A stretch of DNA of 64,000 nt from Xestospongia muta (Eukaryota > Porifera > Demospongiae > Haplosclerida > Petrosiidae), in the NCBI GenBank assembly GCA_963693285.1, contig OY848917.1, positions 13,578,192 to 13,642,191 of the forward strand, written 5' to 3'. The position numbers and the translations under genes are program-made. Under the pieces are notes generated by a model, which did not search any database, was not told the origin of the DNA, and saw nothing but the letters and a program-made list of their open reading frames with translations. Shown piece by piece: positions 35,672 through 44,207 of this stretch (positions are counted from its first letter, which is position 1; the number at the start of each line of letters is the position of its first letter).

Positions 35672-36672
35672 ATGCAACACGAGACACCAATGTATTCCTC
35701 GTACTACTACGAGTTGGATGACACTGCCAAGCAACGCTACAGGGAGAAGATGGAGAAGCTCGGTGCATTAGAGGATCCATACTTGATGTATGTCATGGAC
35801 AGGAAATCTATATGGACTGGTACGATTGGCCACAAGTCGAGTATCCCAATATTTATAACTTTCTTATTGAAACTCCTAGTGTCTATACTGGTGAGAGTCT
35901 TAAGTCCTACAAAAGCCTAGATGCATATAACTTCTATCGGATACATGAAACACTCACCATTTCGAAAAGTGGATTAGCAGTAGATGTAGCATACACATTC
36001 ATGGGTGCATCACCTGATGGCAAAGTCAAGGTGAATATTGTGGCGAGGGTGTTCTGGAGGTGAAACGTCCATATTCATGCCGTAACAAAATCATTTCTTG
36101 AAACAACAAATGACTCCTCTTTTTGCCTAATAAATAGAGGTGATGGGGAGTTCACACTGAATTGAATGTGTACTATGCTTATTACTTTCAAGTTCAGGCA
36201 AAACTGAAGTTTTGCCATGCTCATTATTGTGACTTTGTAATATGGACACAGAATGACCTTGTAATACAGCAGCTATATCTAGATGAACCATTTATCACTA
36301 TAGCTTTAGAGAAATGCAAGCAGTTTATAAAGCTTGGTGTTCTTCCAAAGCTATTGGGCAAGTGGTACTCTAGGGAGCCAGTAGCATCAATCTAATCAAC
36401 AGGAGACAAACAAGTTGAAGAATGTGCACATGGAGATGTTATGGTGCTACTGCAGGAAAGAGGAATATGGGGAATTAATGATCTGTTGTGACAATAACGA
36501 TTGTTGTATACAATGGTTTCACACAACATGCCTTCAGATTACCACAATTCCAAAGGGTAAATGGTACTGTCCTGATTGTCAGAGAAAACCAAAAAAGGCA
36601 TTAGGATGTTGTTTTAATAATAATTATTATTTTAAAGATTACTGTTGTTTGATAACATGCATTATAATTTAA
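35672..36672 (+). pseudogene. Transposon-encoded YqaJ-like nuclease / PHD-finger protein, broken
   Basis: Protein fragments lie in several frames. 35672-35814 (YYYELDDTAKQRYREKMEKL) shifts near 35815 to EYPNIYNFLIETPSVYTGES and LKSYKSLDAYNF, then GASPDGK. Another frame continues with a GVLEVKRPYS block (about 36045-36075), and 36162-36393 has YYFQVQAKLKFCHAHYCDFV. These are the D...ExK-like blocks of YqaJ/lambda-exonuclease-type proteins common in invertebrate transposons. It is followed at 36415-36600 by a PHD finger: CYCRKEEYGELMICCDN, then CIQWFHTTCL and GKWYCPDC (Cys4-His-Cys3). Frameshifts and an apparent gap before GASPDG mark it as dead. Confidence 0.75.
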
Positions 36673-36759
36673 TTAAATGAAACAACTGATTCACAGGAAT
36701 TGCACAATACACAACAAACAACAACTACTTTATTTACAGTGCTAGTATCTTCCTCCTCA

Positions 36760-37125
36760 TTACACATAATGAAGTGTTGACTGTAAGATAGTATATTTTT
36801 GCCTGACTAGGCCAATTATTACTCTTTCGACATCAATACAGACATGAGATAGTTGACAACAGAAATCCACATCAGCTTTGCTCAGCTGTTTTTTTCCTCG
36901 AGTAAAAGGAGGTAGTTTCACTACAGCACAGTAAAGGCCAGCACTATCATGTATATTAAAACCCCTATCTGCCCAAACTATATCACCTGGTAGTAGGTTC
37001 TCCAAAATACCAGTTTTCTGTCAGATGTACACCTGAAATCCTACCTCCCCATCCTTTAGATACAAACGTGATCACACCTTGTGGAAAGCCTTTTGTGTAA
37101 CGATTACTACAGCCTACAGCACAAC
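36760..37125 (-). pseudogene. ISL2EU-type DDE transposase fragment, frameshifted
   Basis: On the minus strand, 37125-37040 reads GFPQGVITFVSKGWGG, then a frameshift near 37020 leads to [28 protein letters not shown] and [10 protein letters not shown]. The ADRGF block carries the second catalytic Asp and the VERVI block the Glu of DDE_Tnp_4-like transposases. Only the C-terminal catalytic region remains, and an extra base near the VERV motif shifts the frame of the end. It is antisense to the nuclease/PHD gene, so the two face each other. Confidence 0.75.
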
Positions 37126-37255
37126 AGCTTTTATGTTTTCCTTTTGCCACTCAAAATGGCGGATAACGGTTACACGTCATTCAGCTCCTCCCACTGCATA
37201 ACCTCTATTGTAGATTAGTAGAAAGGGCTAGCTACGCGAGACTGCCTTTTTTATA

Positions 37256-40133
37256 ATGAAAATTGGAACGATCAGATCTTTTTTCTTTACTGCGTTTGTA
37301 GTTACATCTGTTTTGATTGTCCTGCTTTATTTAAAACATAATGAAACAGTATTGTATACAGTGACTCTGCCCCAAGATCTTGCTGCTATCCACAATCATC
37401 AGTTGAAAAAAATATCCCCACACCATCCTGCCCTAAGACAAAATCTTTGGGTAGACTTGCAACCAAAAGAAAACATGTTGGTAAGAAAACTTGTACTCCA
37501 ATATGTCCAATGTAAATCTTCAACAAAAACATATGAACATGTTAACGTTGCCAATTCCCCTTTCAAAAACATCAAATACATTATCACACATCAAACACAT
37601 TGCTTCTTTAAGGTGGTAGAAGGAATTTGTCGTTTTTAGTTTCATCAAATGATATAATTACAGCAGTACCATATGTAGCATCAGCACATTTCACTTTGAT
37701 TTTTTTAAATTTTTTGAAATAATCTACTTAGTTGGTCACCAACTAAGTAGATTATTTCAATTTGAGCATGAAGGTGTTTTGGTTATAGATGCAACTAGTT
37801 GACTTTATGCGCATATAAGTTACATTATAGTTTTTTCCTTATAGCAACTTGTTGTTTACCTTTGACAGCTAATGTTGAAGCCATTAAGAGTGATAAAGCA
37901 TTACTTTTATTAGTTTATGGTTAAGTATAGTTAATTTTGGGTCACTTTGAAGCCTTAATAGCTTAACTACATTTGTACAAGTGTTGACTGTAGTGGCCCA
38001 AATCACTTTATATGGGTTTATATAAAGATAGTCCTATACTGATGTGATCTATTATCAATCACAAGTCGTACTGTATAGCCATGTCATCTATTGCACAATT
38101 GTTTCATACCAATGTGGTCAATTGCCAAAACCTTCTTTAGTGATTTGATCTATTACATAATCAGCAATTGGGTATGTAGTGTAATTGTTCCATTCTCTAG
38201 TAGTAGTGGAGCATGGTTTGTATCTAGTTTGTCCTATACAGAATTATTGATAAAGACCTGTAGCATTCATGTATACTTTTTGTGTGTCCTTTATCTAAAG
38301 TGTAATGAACTGTTGATCTACATAGTCTCAATTTTTAATACTATACTAATTCAATGGATTTCAATGGATAGTTATAGCACAAAAACAAGCATCAATTTTT
38401 CTATATCCTTGAGACTTTGCTTCAGCTGACACTTGCCTTTATCTTTTATTCTGATATACTCCAGTTCAACTATAGTAATAATAGGTAATAACTACATTTC
38501 AGCTACTACCAGTTTTCTCTCCAGTTGATTAAACATAAGTAGTATTGTTTTGTTTCTCCAAGCTCTCCTTCCATTCATCAGTATCTGCAAGCATATTAAG
38601 ATATATTGTACAACTGAAGAGATTATATGATAACTTACTAGCTATTTTAGTAAACTTTTGACAATGCATATGTAGTCAAATTTCTTTTGATATTTTGCTT
38701 CTAGATGAGTTTCCAATTGATCAATCCTGACCTTCTTGACACTTTATTGATCCAACAATATATAATTATAGTGTTAGATATTAAATTGAATGAAAACTAT
38801 ATACCTTCATATTTATATGAATTAATTTCAAATGAATTTACAGATTACACAGAACCTAGATCAACAAATGATTACAGTTGAGGTACAGGACAGATAAAGC
38901 TTCATTAATCTAGATTTCTGTTATGTGAGATAGCTCAATACAAGAGTGTGTCTAAGTAATCTCCATCAATAGTAGAGTACAGAAAAATTACACAACAATT
39001 TTTCATCATCTCTTTACTAGATAAGAAGACTGGCATACTATGATGATCGTTCTGGTAGTCCTACCATAGTACTGATAGCTATGCACAATGATACTGTTCA
39101 ACATCTAAAATATTATGCTCAGATTGTATACAAGACAGAAAAAAGATGTGTTCCTTTAAGAAAGTTAAGAAGTGGAAAACTTAATTTGAAGCATGTTCTT
39201 CCAGAAATTTATGTGAACTACTTGTTAAGAACTGATGGAAAACTTCCTAATAAACCACCTCTCTATCTAAGAGTGACTTCAAATAAAAGATGTGTTAATG
39301 AAGAAGAATTGTCTGATCCCATATTGGTAAAATATGGAAAAAATGATAAACATGTCCCATTTGGTGTATGCTTACACAAAGCATTATTTTCAATCACTAA
39401 TCCTCAGTTGTTGGTTGATTGGATAGAAATACATAAACAGTTAGGAGCTGAGATAATTACAGTCTATTTAGAAGATGTACCAGAAAGTATTGCAAAGGCT
39501 GTTCAACCTTATATCAAGGATGGTCTGTTAGAGTTACTAGACTGGAACTTGAAAAAAAGAACTCGAGATTTTGGACAATCTGGTGTCGTGAATGATTGCT
39601 TATATCGTAATCTTTATCGAGTAGAGTATCTTGGAATGTATGATTTAGATGAAGTGATAGTGCCTCAAAAACATTATTCATGGCATGAAATGATAGAATA
39701 CCTGAATAGTCATTACAATTTAGATAAGTATGCTTCACTAATTTTTAAAGGTTGTCCATTTTATGTTAGTACTCGTGACAAAGTAATAGGTAACAATATG
39801 TCACTTTGTCAAAATGCAAGTTTACCAATCTACTTCACACGGACAATGAGAGATAAAACTGCTGGTGATCATCCAAAACTAATGATAAAGCCTGCACTTA
39901 CAATATCAGTACAAGTTCATAATATTGATTATCCTTGGACTGCATGGTTTTGGTTTTATATCAATGTACCTGCAGAACTTGCTATATGTCATCATTACAA
40001 CATTTATCACATACCAAAAGATACAATTTACAGTAACATTATGGCTCGTTATGAAAGACCAGTTTTGGAAGGAATAAGGAAATGTATTTGTCATGTTTCT
40101 ATAAAAAAGAAAGTTTATATGTCATTTATATAA
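37256..40133 (+). CDS. Family 92 glycosyltransferase (DUF23), type II membrane protein, unit 1
   Basis: Three exons in phase 0: 37256-37480 (75 codons), 38844-38882 (13 codons, ITQNLDQQMITVE) and 39021-40133 (370 codons and stop), 458 residues; an undetected stem exon between the first two is possible. Exon 1 is a short cytoplasmic end plus signal anchor (FFFTAFVVTSVLIVLLYL). The catalytic exon has the GT92 landmarks GVCLHKALFSITNPQLLVDW, then HKQLGAEIITVYLEDV, LLELLDW and the metal-binding GMYDLDEVIVP (DxD), ending near HHYNIYH. GT92 enzymes include galactosyltransferases acting on N-glycan core fucose or other glycans; the acceptor here is unknown. Golgi lumen expected. Differs from the unit 2 copy at only ~6 positions in the catalytic part but strongly in exon 1. 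Confidence 0.87.
37600..37710 (-). pseudogene. HSPA12-like exon remnant (unit 1, mostly deleted)
   Basis: On the minus strand the segment reads KVKCADATYGTAV followed by an FDET block, the end of an HSPA12-type (Hsp70-family) exon that is longer in units 2 and 3. Upstream of this point the exon is replaced by a 47-bp palindrome. It lies in the first intron of the GT92 gene, on the opposite strand. Confidence 0.6.
37714..37760. repeat. Perfect 47-bp palindrome at a deletion junction
   Basis: Two 23-bp arms beginning TTGAAATAATCTACTTAG are exact reverse complements around a single C. Units 2 and 3 contain only the right arm, at the end of ~150 bp that is missing here. The palindrome therefore formed in this unit, probably by template switching during the deletion. 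Confidence 0.93.
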
Positions 40134-40298
40134 ATATTTTCAAATATATTGTTTGGGAATTTCTAGAATGATATCTAATAGCTATTATATACACTTTTAA
40201 AATTATATTTCAATTAAATTATTGAGCGTATGGTTAGGGATTGAAGAACTAGTTGCATGTATAGGAAAAAGATCTTGTCCTAAATGAACTAGGAAGAT

Positions 40299-40302
<4 letters not shown>

Positions 40303-40350
<48 letters not shown>
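40303..40350. repeat. GA microsatellite
   Basis: A run of about 24 GA units. The same position in unit 2 (53907-53935) has a shorter GA run. Confidence 0.95.
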
Positions 40351-40354
<4 letters not shown>

Positions 40355-40918
40355 AAATTAATGTTTATTTATCATTTAATTTGTTTGTTGTTTATTAAAA
40401 GGTTTAGGCCTCAGTGTCGATCAATACATACAAATTTATTCACCTCTTTTAATAGAAAATTATTTTAAATTTATACCATATGCTCGATCATTCCATGTAT
40501 AACATGCTTGAGGAAATGCCACCCCTAAACTTTTAGTCCATATTCACAACAAAGATATCTGACGTAGGTGTATCTGGAATGGCAAACACCTTCAAACAAC
40601 ATCATCTTTCTATAACACTGGGAAATGCTATGTGATGCTTCCTGAAGCACTTTCTGACAATGCAATTTATGACCACAAGCTAGAAATCTTATCCTACGAA
40701 TGTTTCATTCTTCATGTCTTCACAAACCAAATAACTTGTATGTAAATCTCAGTGATTCTCGAGTACCAATCCTTATCGAAGGGAATATTATGATCTTGCT
40801 CAGAATTTAATATGAGATCAAAATATATCACAAGAAAACTAGTAGTGATCTTTTCATCTCTTAAACAGATACTGTTATTTTAATGGCCACACTAAATAAT
40901 GAGTAGTTCAGATTAAGA
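40351..40918. other. Trailing segment of unit 1, coding-like but degenerate
   Basis: Shared with 53936-54507. In one plus-strand frame it reads protein-like pieces such as GKCYVMLPEALSDNAIYDHK and SYECFILHVFTNQI separated by stops in both copies. This suggests an old coding remnant or transposon piece of unknown family. No intact gene. Confidence 0.4.
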
Positions 40919-43152
40919 ACAAGATGCTTAGTATCGGTATGACAATTTGCTTCAACAAAACAGAAAATGATTCTCCGTTGATCATTGTATAAAAGATGGC
41001 GGAATAATTCCTGTCTTTGCTCCTTTTCAGGAGGAAATGCGAACTTTCGTCGATGTCTTCTATATTTAGCACAGAACTCATGTATTTTCTTTCTCTGAAA
41101 CTGGACGAAAAACACTGTGTCATTATATTGTACATGTAGATTAACGAATAACCTTATCCATTTAAATTTTACATCATTGATGATGTTAAAAAATAGTACA
41201 TGTATATGTACATTAAAAAACATGTCCCACTATGTAATTAACAGGGAATCAATGATATGCCTACACTTTATACCCATTTATGGAATCTGTTACTCTAACA
41301 GACTACATGTAGTTAAATGTCTAGACAGCAGGAGTGACCTTGTCATTAAAATATGACTTTTTACATCCAAGAACAAAATTAGACTTTGTTAAAATATTAT
41401 TTTAGTATCAAATTATACCTAACATGTTTATTTCTTATAAAAATCTGGTTAAGATAGCACTGAGGATTATATTGTAGTGACACAGTATAATACTTAGACT
41501 CATGGCTCACTTTTATTAACAAGAATATATATTTATTGTAAATGTCATCCTTAGATTATTTTGATGGCACTGGTGATGCTGTAGGGGACTGGATTATTGC
41601 TAACTTGGCAGAAGAGATGGCAGAAGCTATGGAATTGCTCAAAGTTGTTTGTAAAGCACTCGCGGTAAAAGTAATAATATTCATTGGTTGTTATGTGCAT
41701 CGATGGTTACTGTATGTGGGTTAATTTCATTCACTGCTCACAAACGTCACATACAACAATACATTTATAAAACAATTATAAGAAACATAGTTAACATCTG
41801 GTCTGAAACAATCTTAGCACTGTCTAGAATGCACATCATGCCAAGCAGAAATAGTACCACACAATCACATGTTACTACATTTAGAGTTAAGGAGGTTTTA
41901 CCGTCTAAGGAATAAAAATCCACTGATGATGTCATATCTCAAAACCCAAACTATCCACCCATCCTTCAATGGAGAACACCAGACAAGGGCAAATACATTA
42001 TAAATCAGTTTGTTATTGATATTTGTCTGACTATGATACTACCTTCGAATTATAGACTTAATGGCATGAAAAGGAGATGCTTATAAAAATGGCACATAAT
42101 AAAATAACTTTGTGTGTAATAAAAAATAAAATAACTAAATTCAAAATCAACATTTCAATGTCACATAAAGTATGAAAACAGACATTATACCTTCTCTCTT
42201 TCTGCTTGGTTAGTGCTCTGTGATAATTTAGTTATGGGATCACTTTCGTTACTGAGAACAAATAAGCCTAAAGTTGTAAAACAAAAACTTAACATTACCA
42301 CATACAATGTCGCAAGTATCATTTTAGTACCATACATTATTAACAGATGTCCAAGTTACAATAAATACATGTATGTTATATGTTTACCCTGGCATATTCC
42401 AAAATGTCTAATGTCAATTCTGTTTAGGGATTTAGAAATCATAGCATGTTGATTCAGGTAATTGATATTAAGTTTTGAAAGTTGGAGTTAATTATTTGAG
42501 TTGAGATTCCAAGAATAACTTTTATGTTTATATAAACATATTTATGTTAGCAATTAATAACACAGGTGTAATCAATATTAAATTATTTATATTAACATTG
42601 ATATAAGTCTTGTTTATATTTATTGTGTAAATGGCCTGACATACTAACACAAGGTTTGTGATCTCTTTAATGACTACTGTGTATCTAATAAGGAATAGTT
42701 GACATACATTAGATTAAAACAAGCAATGTCTGCAGTCTAACTCAAAAAATATGTAAATGTACACTACAATTAAGACACACAACAATGATGTAATAGACTA
42801 AAAAGCATGCATTAAAAAAAGCATAAACTTATGTTTCAAGATCAATGAAGCCTTAATAGTAAAATGGAGGAGTAACAATTACTTAGACAGCATTAGTGAG
42901 TTCAATAGGCATATACCTTTCTCTAAGATAACATCTGATTGTTGTATTGCATGCCGTACAACAACAACTGTACGAGCATCATGGAGTGATTTCGTGAGAT
43001 TGACATACCAGACAAATGTAGACACAGAAAATAACAAGAAAAAGAAAAAAAAGGATTCTTCTTCTGCAGTAAATATAATAATACATAAAGATATACAGTA
43101 CATGCTAATAACAGAATAGGTACTTGGCTAACCTGGGATTTCTAGAGAACAT
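40861..43152 (-). pseudogene. Sulfotransferase pseudogene, 3'-truncated and frameshifted, unit 2
   Basis: Exons correspond to those of the complete gene: 43152-43133, 43063-42917, 42267-42191 and 41100-40861. Exon 2 is 147 instead of 146 nt because a T run in the signal-anchor codons has one extra base, shifting the frame. Exon 4 follows the parent through CHTDTKHLVL and then runs into unrelated sequence (NLNYSLFSV...) at the unit boundary 40919, losing the 3'-phosphate loop and the whole C-terminal domain. It cannot make an active sulfotransferase. Confidence 0.88.
41555..41664 (+). CDS. Coding-like block DYFDGTGDAVGDW, unit 2, unknown family
   Basis: An open 110-nt segment with an AG before it (41553-41554) and GTAAAAG after it, reading DYFDGTGDAVGDWIIANL and then an amphipathic EEMAEAMELLKVV helix. 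The same block is open in unit 3 and broken in unit 1. It lies on the opposite strand inside the sulfotransferase intron. No partner exon and no recognised family; it may be a stranded exon of another gene. Confidence 0.35.
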
Positions 43153-44207
43153 CGTAACCGTTGTTTCAGTTATAATTACTATACACTGAAGCCAATGCCT
43201 AAATACACAAACCAATACCGAATATCATAATTACTCGTCAGTATAGGCTAATTTTGAATATTTCTCTATTGGTAACCCCTCCCGTCTTTGCGAGAACTAG
43301 TGTATACGTTGCAGTTTTGGCACGCGAATGATAAATTTTGCATATTAGTGTTATTGAATAAATTTATTATACAAACAGTGACGAGATCTATACACTTATC
43401 CCTAGACTTTAAACCAGGAAAGCTAAACTATTGAATATACAATGCAAAGTCAGTATTATACCTAACATGCTTTAACTTGTTAATTGATGTTGTTATATAT
43501 TTATCACTTATTCCTAGACCGAAGTTTATATTTACTGACAATAGAATATTTATTTTTTAAATTTTATTATCCTACTTCTGAAGAATTCTTTTTGGTGACC
43601 TTACTAAATAAACTTGAAGATGCTTCTGGTACTCACTGCATATTAAGAGCTAGTGATCTTTCACATGTAAGGGATCGGAGCACTCAAATATCTGGATTGT
43701 AAGGAAAAACCTTTACTAAAAAGACATTTTAAAAAAATGAAATAGACTACATACTTTGATGTAATTATTGTTGTAGGTATCAAAACAATGGCATTAAGTT
43801 GTAAGGAATAGCAACACATAAAATTATACTACTATTCGAATGGCGGACTACGCGACTGCGATGCACAAGTAAACACGAGGGCGTTAGCACTAGTACTATG
43901 TTCGAGTGCTTTGTAAAAGCAAGTGAGTTCCTGTAGACTACAATATTAGACCAATTCCTTCATTAGATGACTACTATAGACGACGATTACCGCGCATGCA
44001 TAACACAATAAATCGAGTCAATCTGCATTTAGTAGCAAAATTTTGTGTTTAATTACAACCATTTAACCTATGTTATTTGACCTCTACGGGGGAGGCCTGA
44101 ATCACTCGATAACCACATATTTCGCGGCGGGCAAATTATTTCCCGTAGAGGTCAATATATTGTAGATTACTAGGAAGGGCTAGCTACTTGAGAGTGTCTT
44201 TTTTATA
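43153..44207. promoter_or_regulatory. Divergent intergenic region, unit 2 (ISL2EU-free)
   Basis: 1,055 bp between the sulfotransferase and GT92 starts. It contains the conserved CG-rich block (about 43840-44160) with the inverted repeat at 44079-44153, and the intact target site (AATATATTGTAGATTAC) that is occupied in unit 1. Candidate shared promoter by position and conservation. Confidence 0.5.

Larger units (their letters stand above)
35545..37206. mobile_element. Decayed ISL2EU-like DNA transposon (1,662 bp)
   Basis: Units 2 and 3 give the empty site, so the boundaries can be set: an AT dinucleotide is duplicated at 35543-35544 and 37207-37208. The ends are inverted repeats: AGAGCTTATGCACTG at the left, complement of AGAGGTTATGCAGTG at the right, and further in both carry TTGAGTGGCAAAAG. 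It contains remnants of a YqaJ-type nuclease/PHD protein (plus) and a DDE transposase (minus). A 2-bp AT target duplication fits my recollection of the ISL2EU group within the PIF/Harbinger-related transposons. Frameshifts and missing segments in both genes show it cannot be autonomous. Confidence 0.85.
34548..37255. promoter_or_regulatory. Divergent intergenic region, sulfotransferase / GT92, unit 1, split by a transposon
   Basis: The ancestral intergenic region is about 1.05 kb (34548-35544 plus 37207-37255), as shown by the corresponding intervals 43153-44207 and 57174-58234. A CG-rich segment (35220-35545) is strongly conserved in all three units and contains an inverted repeat, so it is a candidate shared promoter. 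In this unit a 1.66-kb transposon separates it from the GT92 gene. Promoter role is inferred from layout only. Confidence 0.5.
31732..40918. repeat. Tandem segmental duplication unit 1
   Basis: Collinear homology with 40919-54507 and 54508-64000 begins at 31732 (ACAAGATGCT) and, by the repeat structure, ends just before 40919. It contains most of the sulfotransferase gene, an ISL2EU-like insertion private to this unit, GT92 copy 1 and a trailing non-coding segment. The last ~500 bp (about 40400-40918) recurs before unit 3 at about 53980-54507, proving head-to-tail arrangement. Confidence 0.9.

Noticed and set aside
40303..40350. GA repeat as part of a coding exon
   Set aside because: Run length differs between units 1 and 2 and gives only Arg-Glu repeats; treated as a microsatellite.
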